Assembly: GCA_001898825.1 (NCBI GenBank)
Contig: MKVK01000046.1
Span: 1-64,000 of the forward strand
Direction: 5' to 3'
From: Magnetospirillum sp. 64-120
Lineage (GTDB): Bacteria > Pseudomonadota > Alphaproteobacteria > Rhodospirillales > Magnetospirillaceae
DNA: 64,000 nt
Position 1 is the stretch's first letter. Every line of letters begins with the position of its first letter. A program made the position numbers and the translations under genes. Shown here in pieces: positions 38,370 through 46,436 of the stretch. The notes under the pieces were generated by a model. The model was not told the DNA's origin. It saw only the letters and a program-made list of their open reading frames with translations, and made no database searches.

Positions 38370-38738
38370 ATGACAGCGAGCTTGGCCGCTGCCGTGCTGG
38401 GCGGCACCCTCGCTCCGGGCAGCGAGCGCGACTATGACGTAGCCGTGCGGGATGGCGACCGGATCATCCGCTATCAGGTTAAGGCGCGCCGCCTCAATGC
38501 CGACAACCAGAGCCGCCAGCTTGGCGCCCTCCGTGGCATGGACCGGAAAGGCTTTGATTTCCTGGTGGGCATCCTGTTCGCCGAGGACTTCACCCCGATC
38601 CGGGGTGCGGTCATTCCCTGGGAGGTGGTGAAAGCCCGCTCCACCTACCGCCCGCACACCAACGCCTGGGTATTCCATCTCCGTGATGATATGTGGGGCG
38701 CGCTCGGCGTGACCGATTTGGCGCTGCCGCGTCCATGA
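38370..38738 (+). CDS. Small PD-(D/E)XK-like protein, possibly N-terminally truncated
   Basis: 122 residues from ATG 38370 after GGGGG. DYDVAVRDGDRIIRYQVKAR fits the D-x(n)-Q/E-x-K core of PD-(D/E)XK nucleases, and PGSERDYD provides the preceding loop. Related uncharacterised proteins that I recall have an extra N-terminal helix with a conserved Glu, missing here. The gene starts 13 bp after the recombinase stop, which suggests a truncated or minimal version. It could be a restriction-type nuclease component; catalysis is unproven. Confidence 0.45.
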   Translation: MTASLAAAVLGGTLAPGSERDYDVAVRDGDRIIRYQVKARRLNADNQSRQLGALRGMDRKGFDFLVGILFAEDFTPIRGAVIPWEVVKARSTYRPHTNAWVFHLRDDMWGALGVTDLALPRP

Positions 38739-38780
38739 GCGTACAATCCGTCCGCTCTTTGAAGACTTACCGGGTGCCGT

Positions 38781-39605
38781 ATGCTGACGTTCAACACCCT
38801 CCTCCGCTGCGAAGGCATCGACCCGACCACGGTCCGCCTTGTCCGCCACCAGGACACCACCTACCCCGGACGCACCCCATATGACCTGTGGCGCGCCGCT
38901 GATGGCCGGTTCGAGCGGTACCAGTCTTTGCAGAACAGCGCCGTCAACTTCGGCGTCGGCCACTTGTTGGCATCGTTCGTCGCCACCCCCGCCAGCGAGA
39001 CGCTGTTCGTCGGCCTCTTCGCCGTCGAGGGGCGGCAGGACGCCCCGGCAGGAACCATGTGCCCGATACGACAGACCGACGATGGGATGGAAGGGGCCGT
39101 CCTGTTCGACATCCGCGCCGACGAGCGCATGTCCTGCTATACCGGCCTGCTGGTGGTCGATTGGGGGCAGGGCTTCCGCAGTTGGGTGCAGCGCGCCGAG
39201 CGCCAGGACAAGCCCGTGTTCGAAATCCGCAAGGCGGTGACCGACCCGGCCTTTCCCGGCTTCCGTGATTTCCGCTGCGACGTGGCCGAGATCGAAACTA
39301 TCCCCTTCGGGTGGCGAGAGGCCCTGCGTGCGGTCAACGGCATCTACCTGCTGGTATGCCAGGAAACGGGGAAGCAGTACGTCGGCTCGGCATACGGCCA
39401 AGACGGGCTGTGGGGTCGGTTGATCGAATATGCCCGCACCGGGCACGGCGGAAACGCCGAATTGCGGAGGCGCGGACCAACCCGGTATCAGGTGAGCGTG
39501 CTGGAGGTGGTGCCGCCGACTGTCGCCCCTGACGACGTGATCCGCATCGAAGGAGCTTGGAAGGACAAGCTGGGATCGCGGGTGCATGGCCTCAATGAAA
39601 ACTGA
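38781..39605 (+). CDS. GIY-YIG nuclease-family protein with N-terminal sensor-like domain
   Basis: 274 residues. The C-terminal GIY-YIG domain (about 190-274) shows NGIYLLVCQETGKQYVGSA, then RLIEYARTGHGGNAELRRR with Arg, His and Asn. The late catalytic-type Glu lies in IEGAWKDKLGSRVHGLNEN. The N-terminal 180 residues (TTVRLVRHQDTTYPGRTPYDLW, ETLFVGLFAVEG) form a conserved unit of this protein family but have no established function. The complete catalytic set suggests an active DNA endonuclease. The next gene overlaps its 3' end. Confidence 0.8.
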   Translation: MLTFNTLLRCEGIDPTTVRLVRHQDTTYPGRTPYDLWRAADGRFERYQSLQNSAVNFGVGHLLASFVATPASETLFVGLFAVEGRQDAPAGTMCPIRQTDDGMEGAVLFDIRADERMSCYTGLLVVDWGQGFRSWVQRAERQDKPVFEIRKAVTDPAFPGFRDFRCDVAEIETIPFGWREALRAVNGIYLLVCQETGKQYVGSAYGQDGLWGRLIEYARTGHGGNAELRRRGPTRYQVSVLEVVPPTVAPDDVIRIEGAWKDKLGSRVHGLNEN

Positions 39606-40071
39606 CCCCGCCACCACCCGGCCAGACCTCGACGGGGCAAGCGGTTTTGCATGCCGCCTGGGCATGGCCTGGGAACCGCTGGGGCGCGTCACGGCGGGCG
39701 ACGATGGCCGTCTCGTCTTCCCCAAGGTGGCGAAGGCGCCCGCCCTCTATCGCCTCTGCATCCGCCAGGGTGGCAGGGATGCGGTCTACATCGGCGAGAC
39801 CGAGAACCTCTCGCGCCGCTTCGGCAACTACCGGAACCCTGGTCCGACGCAACAGACCAGCAAGCGGATCAACGCCAAGCTGCGGGATGCCATCCAGGCC
39901 GGTGCAGACATCGCCGTTGCCGTCGTCCTCTCGGGTGCCTGGATCGACTGGGGAACCGGCCTCCAGGACGCCAACCTGTCCTCCAAGGTGATCCGCTGCC
40001 TGTTCGAGAATGCGGCCATATCGGCGGGCGGTGCGGAGGATGTCGAAATGCTGAACCGGACAACTGGCTGA
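39595..40071 (+). CDS. Second GIY-YIG-like protein (short)
   Basis: 158 residues from ATG 39595; ATG 39586 is also in frame. Both starts lie inside the upstream gene. PALYRLCIRQGGRDAVYIGE then NLSRRFGNYRNPGP and TQQTSKRINAKL match a divergent GIY-YIG subfamily, with ALY for GIY and YIG kept. Tandem overlap with a complete GIY-YIG gene suggests the two proteins work together. The sequences are too different to be a recent duplication. Confidence 0.65.
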   Translation: MKTDPATTRPDLDGASGFACRLGMAWEPLGRVTAGDDGRLVFPKVAKAPALYRLCIRQGGRDAVYIGETENLSRRFGNYRNPGPTQQTSKRINAKLRDAIQAGADIAVAVVLSGAWIDWGTGLQDANLSSKVIRCLFENAAISAGGAEDVEMLNRTTG

Positions 40072-40085
40072 TAAGAGGAAACGCG

Positions 40086-40589
40086 ATGGCAACACCTGCC
40101 CGAACCTTCGTCTGGCGCGCTGCTCCGGGAGAGCCGTACCACGCCTACAGCACGAACCAGTGGTTCGAGCCGTTCCCAGACGACCCCAATTGCTTCTGGC
40201 GGGGCACCGGCTACCCGGAAGCACTCAGGCAGGCCAAGGCGGCAAACCATGTTGCCCGCACCTCGCCGGAAGCGTTCCAGCGAAAGACTGTGGCCCAACC
40301 TTTGAAGCGCCCGAACCCGCACGAGCTTGCCGCACTCCATGCGCTTGCCGAAGCTGATCGTCAACCCGCGCACAAGGACACGCGAGACAATTTGGTCAAG
40401 TATGGATGGGCGTTCGCTTCTGCTGACCGGATTGCGCTGACGCGGGAGGGGCAGATGGTCGTCTGCCTGAGTTTGCTGGTATTGCCCGATGCCGTCCTGG
40501 CCGACGCCTTCCCGGAAGGTGTGCCGATGGGCAGGAAAGAGGCCGCGCTCCGCATGGCCGGAATGCTGGCGTCAGAAGGGGCTCTGTAG
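40086..40589 (+). CDS. Hypothetical protein (167 aa)
   Basis: ATG 40086 follows a good AAGAGGAAAC ribosome binding site, 14 bp after the previous stop. The protein is soluble and Pro/Ala-rich, with aromatic N-terminal part (TFVWRAAPGEPYHAYSTNQW) and helical C-terminal part. I do not recognise the family. Its place inside a run of same-strand nuclease-like genes suggests co-transcription with them. Confidence 0.6.
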   Translation: MATPARTFVWRAAPGEPYHAYSTNQWFEPFPDDPNCFWRGTGYPEALRQAKAANHVARTSPEAFQRKTVAQPLKRPNPHELAALHALAEADRQPAHKDTRDNLVKYGWAFASADRIALTREGQMVVCLSLLVLPDAVLADAFPEGVPMGRKEAALRMAGMLASEGAL

Positions 40590-40685
40590 GTCTCGCAGGC
40601 ATGCAGATCCTCAGAATAGCAGCGCAATCCACCTCCACGGATCGACTTTGCACCACGTCCATGGCAAATTTCTGGTCCGGGAGGG

Positions 40686-41606
40686 ATGATGATTTTCAGC
40701 CAACGATATGTGCGCGCGATAGAGGATGGGCGGCTAACGGTCGGTCTTCCCGAGGCGGTTAGAAGCAAACTGTGGGCGGTGATGGCGCGCTACAACGCCG
40801 AGTTCTACGTTCAGCGTGACCCGAATGACCGGTGGACGGATCGCACATCTATTATCGAAGAAGTCGCTCACGACCTACAGTATGAACACGGTTGGTCGGC
40901 ACTTCCCGGTACGTCAGCCGATGGAACGTATGAGGCCGTAGGGGAGTTCCTGCGAAAGGCTGATGGACCGTATGTTCTGGATGCCCTGGAACTTATGTAC
41001 CGCATGGCTGAGGCGCCCCAGAACGAGGAATTTCGCCAGCGGCTGAACCAGATCATGGAACTACATGGGTGCCAATGGCGGCTCTCGGATGGCGAATTTT
41101 TCAAGCTCGATGCCGATTTCGTCGGCGAGCGCATCGCCGCGTCTGCACATGAGGCGCTCGCCGCCAACCAGTTTGCAGGCGCGGCTGACGAGTACGCTAA
41201 GGCGAGGCGTGAACAAGCGTCCGGAGACATCAAGGATGCCATCTTTCAGGCTGGAAAGAGCTTCGAGAGCGTGTTGAAGGTTTTGACCGGACTGGAGCAC
41301 GTCAACGCGGATAAACTCACCCAAGAATTCCTGTCCCAGGGGTATCTGGAAGACCTGCCTGAAAGTGTCCGCCAGGGCTTTGTTAGCCAAGTTCTCAAGG
41401 CACTGCCCTTTCTTCGCAACAAGCTGGGCGGGCACGGTCAGGGGGCCGAAGTCTTGGAAGTACCGCAAGTGTATGGAGAGCTTGCCATTCAACTTGCCGG
41501 GGCTTTCCACAACTTCTTCGTTGCGAAGCACCTAGAGAAAAAGCCGGTCGAGCCCGAGCCCCCATCCCAAGCTCCTGTTCCAGAGCACGACGAACTACCT
41601 TTTTGA
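40686..41606 (+). CDS. Abortive-infection-type protein with HEPN-like Abi C-terminal domain
   Basis: 306 residues. The N-terminal 130 residues (MIFSQRYVRAIEDGRLTVGL) resemble AbiJ-type N-terminal domains. The C-terminal domain (about 165-285) has the pattern of the Abi_C family: EQASGDIKDAIFQAGKSFES, LKALPFLRNKLGGHGQG and YGELAIQLAGAFHNFFVAKH. R244-x5-H250 fits the R-x4-6-H motif of HEPN ribonucleases. Such proteins stop growth of infected cells by cutting RNA. The tail (PVEPEPPSQAPVPEHD) is disordered. The next gene's outermost start overlaps its stop. Confidence 0.72.
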   Translation: MMIFSQRYVRAIEDGRLTVGLPEAVRSKLWAVMARYNAEFYVQRDPNDRWTDRTSIIEEVAHDLQYEHGWSALPGTSADGTYEAVGEFLRKADGPYVLDALELMYRMAEAPQNEEFRQRLNQIMELHGCQWRLSDGEFFKLDADFVGERIAASAHEALAANQFAGAADEYAKARREQASGDIKDAIFQAGKSFESVLKVLTGLEHVNADKLTQEFLSQGYLEDLPESVRQGFVSQVLKALPFLRNKLGGHGQGAEVLEVPQVYGELAIQLAGAFHNFFVAKHLEKKPVEPEPPSQAPVPEHDELPF

Positions 41607-41629
41607 CCACCCATTGGCGCGTGAGCAGC

Positions 41630-42844
41630 ATGTCCTTCATCGTTAGCCAAGAACTGTTGAACGAATTTTGGGAGGCCATGAACGAACCGGCTTCGCCTCC
41701 CAAAATGGCGCGGGCGCATCTGAGCGCGGGACAGATCATCGCAAATGGATGGGCGGACCCCGACGAGATCGAAGACCTTGTTTGGGCGCTCGATTGGCGT
41801 CTGCGGCGTTTTGGGGCACGGCATCTGCTTGAACTCTTTCAAATCCCGAAACGCTTCGTTTTCCGCCAACCGGCGCGAAAGAGCGACGAAGTTTGGGGGA
41901 CGGAACGTATCTCTGCCGCCGACGTAACCCAGTTGCTGATTATGCTGGAGCGCCTCGGCTTCCATGCTGATCCTTCCGTGATGGCTTGTATTCTCGGGCA
42001 AGCCGTCGCCAGCCTCCCAATGCTCACAGAGGCCGAATACGCCATCCACTGCTTCGAGAGGCTTCGACATAAGATGCCTCCCGTATTCTTGGCTGTTGAA
42101 AAGCCCCGACTTTGGGAGGCTCATGAGCAACGCCATCAAACCGTCACCGGGTACAAGGCCATTTTCTCTCTAGATAAGTCCGGGAACGCTTGCCTGTTGG
42201 AGGTGCGGGCGCCCAAGTTCCGAAAGCGGCCCGAACCTCAGTTAGAGACTTGTTCCATCTGTGGACTGAGCTACCTCCGAGGGAGCGCCGCTGATGAGGC
42301 GCTCCACAGAAAGGAGCATCGCCTCTGGATGTCCGTCTTGGAGCCAAAGCCTGATCGAATGTTCTTGCAGAGGCTGTCATCAAATGCCGATCCCGAGCAT
42401 GTCACTGCACGCTCCGGGAAGTGGTTGCAGCAGCATATGTATCAGCGTGCCCGCCACTTCAAACGCGAGTTTCACTACGACTTCGTTCAATGGGCGCCAA
42501 GCGGCGAGGAGCCCCACGCGCACGGCTTCCTCTTCAACGACGACACGGGAACCTTCGGCAATGGCGCAATTGTTGGCGCCTGTGCGTTCCGATGGCGTGA
42601 GGACCATTGGGGACTGCAATTCATTTGGATAACGCCCAAAGCTAGGCGGAAAGGCATCCTGACCCGACGATGGCAACGTTTCCGGGAGCAGTTTGGAGAA
42701 TTTGAGATTGAGCCCCCGCTTTCAGCCGCTATGAAGCGGTTTGCGGCTAGGAATGCTTCGCCCGCACAATTGCCATACGGCCCTTCCGATACCGATGGTC
42801 CAGACCAGGAGGCAGCTTCTGATGTCACACCAGAGCACCAATAG
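41630..42844 (+). CDS. Protein with ESCO-type C2H2 zinc finger and acetyltransferase-like C-terminus
   Basis: 404 residues from ATG 41630; TTG 41603, overlapping the previous stop, would add 9. Residues 1-190 are unrecognised and helical. At 207-231 lies C-x2-C-x14-H-x3-H (CSICGLSYLR ... DEALHRKEH). Its spacing and GLSY/DE-LH residues match the zinc finger of eukaryotic cohesin acetyltransferases (ESCO/Eco1). At about 310-375 follows GACAFRWREDHWGLQFIWIT then PKARRKGILTRRWQRFREQF, like the ESCO GNAT domain with its R-R-x-G-I acetyl-CoA loop. The C-terminal tail is disordered. It may acetylate a DNA-bound protein; that is inference. Bacterial relatives exist only as unnamed GNAT proteins as far as I know. 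Confidence 0.6.
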   Translation: MSFIVSQELLNEFWEAMNEPASPPKMARAHLSAGQIIANGWADPDEIEDLVWALDWRLRRFGARHLLELFQIPKRFVFRQPARKSDEVWGTERISAADVTQLLIMLERLGFHADPSVMACILGQAVASLPMLTEAEYAIHCFERLRHKMPPVFLAVEKPRLWEAHEQRHQTVTGYKAIFSLDKSGNACLLEVRAPKFRKRPEPQLETCSICGLSYLRGSAADEALHRKEHRLWMSVLEPKPDRMFLQRLSSNADPEHVTARSGKWLQQHMYQRARHFKREFHYDFVQWAPSGEEPHAHGFLFNDDTGTFGNGAIVGACAFRWREDHWGLQFIWITPKARRKGILTRRWQRFREQFGEFEIEPPLSAAMKRFAARNASPAQLPYGPSDTDGPDQEAASDVTPEHQ

Positions 42845-43151
42845 GGATTGGATGGAAGCCCTTCATTCCGAGCACAGACTTCTTGCGATCCTGCGCGCCT
42901 TGGTGCGATTGCCAGAATACACAGGGAACGCCGCATTAATGCGCGACCGTCTCAATGCAATTGGGCTTGTGGCATCATGGGAGACGGTTCGTGCGGACCT
43001 TTGCCGCATCAAAGAGATGGGGCTTGCCGAAGTGTATGAAAGCCCGGCCTCTGCTTGGCGAGTGACGTTGACGGAACGTGGGATCGACGTTGCCGAGGGC
43101 CGGTCTGTAACGGAAGGAATTCGGAGGCCAGAACCGGGTTGTCAGTATTGA
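42822..43151 (+). CDS. Mu-like phage winged-helix protein
   Basis: 109 residues from ATG 42822, spaced 9 bp from AGGAGG and overlapping the previous gene by 23 bp. HRLLAILRALVRLPEYTGNA, SWETVRADLCRIKEMGLAEV and TLTERGIDVAEGRSVTEGI follow the small winged-helix family of the Mu middle operon (VpaChn25_0724 type). In Mu-like phages it sits among early/middle genes with unknown function. Here it closes the nuclease/abortive-infection run, possibly as its regulator. Confidence 0.72.
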   Translation: MSHQSTNRDWMEALHSEHRLLAILRALVRLPEYTGNAALMRDRLNAIGLVASWETVRADLCRIKEMGLAEVYESPASAWRVTLTERGIDVAEGRSVTEGIRRPEPGCQY

Positions 43152-43163
43152 ACCGCTTCTGCG

Positions 43164-43217
43164 ATTTTCTAGACGCACTTTGGCGGATAGGAGTATGGCA
43201 TAGCGCGTCTAGAAAAT
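43164..43217. repeat. 13-bp perfect inverted repeat, 28-bp spacer
   Basis: Arms ATTTTCTAGACGC (43164-43176) and GCGTCTAGAAAAT (43205-43217) lie in the 78-bp gap before the next gene. It may be an operator or an RNA hairpin; there is no terminator T-run. Confidence 0.6.
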
Positions 43218-43229
43218 GGTCCTTGTAGA

Positions 43230-44075
43230 ATGCGACACCGTGACCGCCCGCCACCGCGCGCCCAGCACCTCATCGACGCTGACACGTTGACGGCTACTAA
43301 TCTTCGAGAAAAGTATCCCGAGACCTACAGCAGTTGGAAAAACATGAAAACTCGCGCCAAGAAAGAGGGCTACCCCGTCGAGCGCGAGTTCACAGAGTTC
43401 CGCAGTTTTCTTCGCCATATGGGGCCTCGACCACCCGGAGATTTCTCAATTGACCGGGAAGATCGGGAGACTTATGGCCCGATGACCTGCATCTGGAAAG
43501 ATCGAAGCGGCCAAGCGAACAATCGCCGCACTACGATCTTTCTTACCTGTGATGGGGTTCGTCAGCCGCTCGCCCTTTGGGCCAGACAGACCGGGCAGAA
43601 GCAAGGCACCCTGAGGGCTCGTCTCGACCGAGGCTGGCCCCACCGCGCGGTTATCTACGGGAAGGAGAAACCTGCTGCGGAAGGATTTGGACGAAACCCA
43701 TACAGGTGGCTGCCGTGGCCCACGTTCTGGCCTGGAGATCGGCAAAAGCAGGAAGCATGGGAGCATGCCTACCAACGTCGCCAGGATCGTGAAGACGGGC
43801 TGTACCGCATTCGGTTTCTTATCCGCGAGGTCGCCCGGACTTACAGCGATGATGCCGATTTCCTGTCCCTCCATGAGGGGGATGTGCGCCCAGAAGTGCA
43901 GAAGGAAATCGCCTTGCGCCGCGACCGGCTGTCACGGGCCACGGAAATCTTGGATCGCGCATACCCCCTTCTCCGCGAATGGGAGGCAGCCGCCGAGGCG
44001 TGGACCAGAACACGGCAGAACAGAGACACCGATGGAGATGAATGGGAGGACGACATAGACGCTGCCCTGGAGTGA
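43230..44075 (+). CDS. Phage-type protein with HNH/AP2-like putative DNA-binding region
   Basis: 281 residues. The first 130 residues follow a pattern known from phage HNH-associated proteins: TYSSWKNMKTRAKKEGYPVE, FLRHMGPRPPGDFSIDRED, YGPMTCIWKDRSGQANNRRT, then LALWARQTGQKQGTLRARLD. In typical members the tract is MGPRP...SIDRxD...CRWAT...Q..NRR. Here the Cys-Arg-Trp element is CIW. The C-terminal 140 residues are acidic, basic and helical. It may bind or nick DNA. It is the last gene of island B, and the start codon has no strong ribosome binding site. Confidence 0.55.
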   Translation: MRHRDRPPPRAQHLIDADTLTATNLREKYPETYSSWKNMKTRAKKEGYPVEREFTEFRSFLRHMGPRPPGDFSIDREDRETYGPMTCIWKDRSGQANNRRTTIFLTCDGVRQPLALWARQTGQKQGTLRARLDRGWPHRAVIYGKEKPAAEGFGRNPYRWLPWPTFWPGDRQKQEAWEHAYQRRQDREDGLYRIRFLIREVARTYSDDADFLSLHEGDVRPEVQKEIALRRDRLSRATEILDRAYPLLREWEAAAEAWTRTRQNRDTDGDEWEDDIDAALE

Positions 44076-44116
44076 CCAAAGCACATAGCAGCAATGGCCC
44101 TCCTGAACGGCTTGCA

Positions 44117-44139
44117 AGTGCTACACCTGACTGCTACAC
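44117..44139 (+). repeat. Putative integrase arm sites, right end of island B
   Basis: AGTGCTACAC at 44117-44126 and TGCTACAC at 44132-44139 match the decamer at 32611-32620 near the integrase. Confidence 0.45.
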
Positions 44140-44157
44140 AATGGAGATGGTGCGGCG

Positions 44158-44181
44158 CCTGGAAGCCGCAGAAATGCTAGG
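44158..44181 (-). repeat. Right terminal inverted repeat of island B
   Basis: CCTGGAAGCCGCAG followed by a less conserved AATGCTAGG half pairs with 32569-32592. It lies 21 bp inside the right core site. Confidence 0.65.
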
Positions 44182-44202
44182 GTTCGCCAGTCCGCGTAGG
44201 GC

Positions 44203-44220
44203 GTCCCTCCGGGCCCACCA
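44203..44220 (+). other. attR of island B (18-bp tRNA 3'-end copy)
   Basis: GTCCCTCCGGGCCCACCA is identical to the end of the central att site and differs from the intact tRNA at two bases. It marks the return to core genome, 23 bp before the chemoreceptor stop codon. Confidence 0.78.
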
Positions 44221-44242
44221 AATTCTTGTTCGTCTATCTTGG

Positions 44243-46363
44243 TTACGCTTGGCGCATCGAATCCAGGAAGGATTCCACCCGGGCTTTCACCGCTTCGGTC
44301 TGTTGGGCCATGCCGTGGGCGTCGTTCAGCACGTTCTGGGCGGCTTGGCCGGTGACTTCCGAGGCATGGCGAACGTTCTGAATGGCTTCCGAGACGTGGC
44401 GGGTCAGCCGCGCGGCGTGATCGACGCTTTGGGCGATTTCGCCGGTGGCGGCGCGTTGTTCGCCTACCGCCTGCGATATCGAGGCGGAAAAGTCGTTGAT
44501 GGTGGCGATGGTTCGGGCGATCTCGCCGATGGATTCGACGGCGGTGCGGGTGGCGGCCTGGATGGTGCCCACCTGGGTGGTGATTTCCAAGGTGGCTCGC
44601 GCTGTCTGGTTGGCCAGGTGCTTGACCTCGCCGGCGACCACGGCGAAGCCCTTGCCGGCCTCGCCGGCGCGCGCTGCCTCGACTGTGGCGTTCAGGGCCA
44701 AAAGGTTGGTTTGGCTGGCGATCTCGCCGATCAGGCTGACCACCTCGCCAATGCGTGAGGCGGCGTCAGCCAAGCCGCCGATATGGTCGTTGGTCAGCCG
44801 GGCCCTGGCGCTGGCGGTCTGGGCCATGTCCAGCGATTGGCTGACCTGACGCTGGATCTCGCCGATGGAGGCGCTCAGTTCCTCGGCGGCGGCGGCCACC
44901 TTGGTGACGTTGTCGGACGCGTCGTGAGAGGCACGGGCCACCGAATCGGACAAGGAATCGGTGTCCAGCGCCTGTTGGCTCATCTGATGGGCATTGCTCA
45001 ACACGGTGTCGACCGCCTGGGCCACTTCCACCAGCGACCGGCTCATGGCGGTGTCGAATTCCTGGGACAACCGGGCTTGGGTGTCGGCGCGGTCGGCGAT
45101 GGCCTGCTGGCTGTCGCGGTGGCGCCGTTCGGCTTCCTGGCGGGCCACCCCGTTGGTCTGGAACACCGCCATGGCACGGGCCATCTCGCCCAGTTCATCG
45201 GCGCGCAGGGCTTTGGGGATGGGGGCCGACAAGTCACCGGCAGCCAGGCGGGTCATCGCGGCGGTCATGTGGCGCACCGGATCGACGATGGCGCGGCTGG
45301 TCAGGCTGACCACCAGCGCCGACAGCCCCATGCTGACCAACAAAGCCGCCCATTCGGCCATTTGCAGGGCCGAGATGGACGAGGCGATTGTTGCCGCTTC
45401 GCGATCCAGAGTGCCGTGGTGGTCGTCCACCAGACCGCCGGAACGACTGCCGTCCGTTCCTTTGGGGCCAGCCAGGAAGGTCAGCAAATGGTCGGCGCGC
45501 GGCACGATTTCGGTGCGCTGCAGATACTGCGCCATGTTCCATTTTTCCGAATCGCGGATGGCGAACATGGTGCGCGATTCCTGGTCGAACTGGGCGGCGG
45601 TGTCGATCAAGGCGATCAAATTGCGCCGTTGCTCGGCGGTCAGGGCGGCGGATTGGCTGCGCAGCGACCGCATTTGGTCGTTGACCCACGGCCAAACCCC
45701 TTGGAACTGGTCGGAAAACTGTCGATCGCCGGCCAGCAGATAGGCCCGGACATTGGCCATGCTGACGGCGATGCCGGACCGGATGTCGCCCATGATGGCG
45801 AACAGGTGCTTGCGCTCGGAGGTGGCGGGCAAGTCCAGTTCGTCGGACAAGATGGCGGTGATCTGTTCCAGCATGGCGGTGGCCAGCGGACCACCGCGAT
45901 CCACCAATAATTTGGTGGCCGGTTGTTCCTGGTCCGAACGGGCTACGGTTTGGACTTGTTCCTGGGCCAGGCGTAATTCGTCAAGAACGGTTTTGAAATC
46001 CTGCCAGCCTTGGCGATGCGCTGTGTTCTCCCAGGCTAGCGACAGGGTGTCCATCTGCGCGCGTGCGCCGTCGATGTCGCGCCATATGGCGGTGCGTTCT
46101 TGTTTGAAGGCGTCGTCGCCGGTGAGCATCCAACCGCTGAGCGCCGCCAAAGAGGCATTGATGTCACTGGCCAGCCGGGCGCTGACCGCCGCTGTCGGCA
46201 CCCGTCGGCTGGCGATGGATTGGGTTAGGGCGGCGATGTCGGCGATTCGCAGCAAGGTCAGGCCGACCATGGCGATGACGATGACCACCAGGGCACCGAA
46301 GCCGGCGATCAGCCGCCCGCGGATTCGCAGATTGTCGAACAACGGGCGAAGGACAACGACCAT
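44243..46363 (-). CDS. Methyl-accepting chemotaxis protein
   Basis: 706 residues from ATG 46363; upstream in-frame ATG 46453 has no support. One membrane segment is at about 16-38 ([20 protein letters not shown]). A periplasmic helical sensor domain of about 310 residues follows, then a second segment (about 350-370), HAMP ([20 protein letters not shown]) and the cytoplasmic signalling domain. The hairpin tip is [20 protein letters not shown] ... [13 protein letters not shown]. It signals through CheW/CheA to the flagellar motor. The ligand is unknown. No CheR-binding pentapeptide is seen at the C-terminus. Its 3' end abuts the island boundary but the gene is intact. Confidence 0.93.
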   Translation of the reverse strand: MVVVLRPLFDNLRIRGRLIAGFGALVVIVIAMVGLTLLRIADIAALTQSIASRRVPTAAVSARLASDINASLAALSGWMLTGDDAFKQERTAIWRDIDGARAQMDTLSLAWENTAHRQGWQDFKTVLDELRLAQEQVQTVARSDQEQPATKLLVDRGGPLATAMLEQITAILSDELDLPATSERKHLFAIMGDIRSGIAVSMANVRAYLLAGDRQFSDQFQGVWPWVNDQMRSLRSQSAALTAEQRRNLIALIDTAAQFDQESRTMFAIRDSEKWNMAQYLQRTEIVPRADHLLTFLAGPKGTDGSRSGGLVDDHHGTLDREAATIASSISALQMAEWAALLVSMGLSALVVSLTSRAIVDPVRHMTAAMTRLAAGDLSAPIPKALRADELGEMARAMAVFQTNGVARQEAERRHRDSQQAIADRADTQARLSQEFDTAMSRSLVEVAQAVDTVLSNAHQMSQQALDTDSLSDSVARASHDASDNVTKVAAAAEELSASIGEIQRQVSQSLDMAQTASARARLTNDHIGGLADAASRIGEVVSLIGEIASQTNLLALNATVEAARAGEAGKGFAVVAGEVKHLANQTARATLEITTQVGTIQAATRTAVESIGEIARTIATINDFSASISQAVGEQRAATGEIAQSVDHAARLTRHVSEAIQNVRHASEVTGQAAQNVLNDAHGMAQQTEAVKARVESFLDSMRQA

Positions 46364-46436
46364 GGCGCCGATTCCTGGTGAAGTGACGAAGACAATCCGT
46401 ATTCGCCGGAATCGGTAAAAGGTTACGACGCCTGAT

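Larger units (their letters stand above)
32537..44220. mobile_element. Genomic island B (about 11.7 kb)
   Basis: The island is bounded by two identical 18-bp copies of the tRNA end (GTCCCTCCGGGCCCACCA at 32519-32536 and 44203-44220). It has its own integrase at the left end, and near-terminal inverted repeats (32569-32592 and 44158-44181). AGTGCTACAC direct repeats lie close to both ends. Contents are phage-like regulators, envelope proteins, a serine recombinase and nuclease/abortive-infection-like genes. Confidence 0.78.

Noticed and set aside
42822-44075. Intact Mu-like prophage
   Set aside because: One Mu-like winged-helix gene and one phage-type HNH-like gene occur, but no transposase, capsid or tail genes are present.
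44042-44758. 238-codon plus-strand open frame across the island boundary
   Set aside because: Most of it is antisense to the chemoreceptor signalling domain; it has no ribosome binding site or recognisable product.
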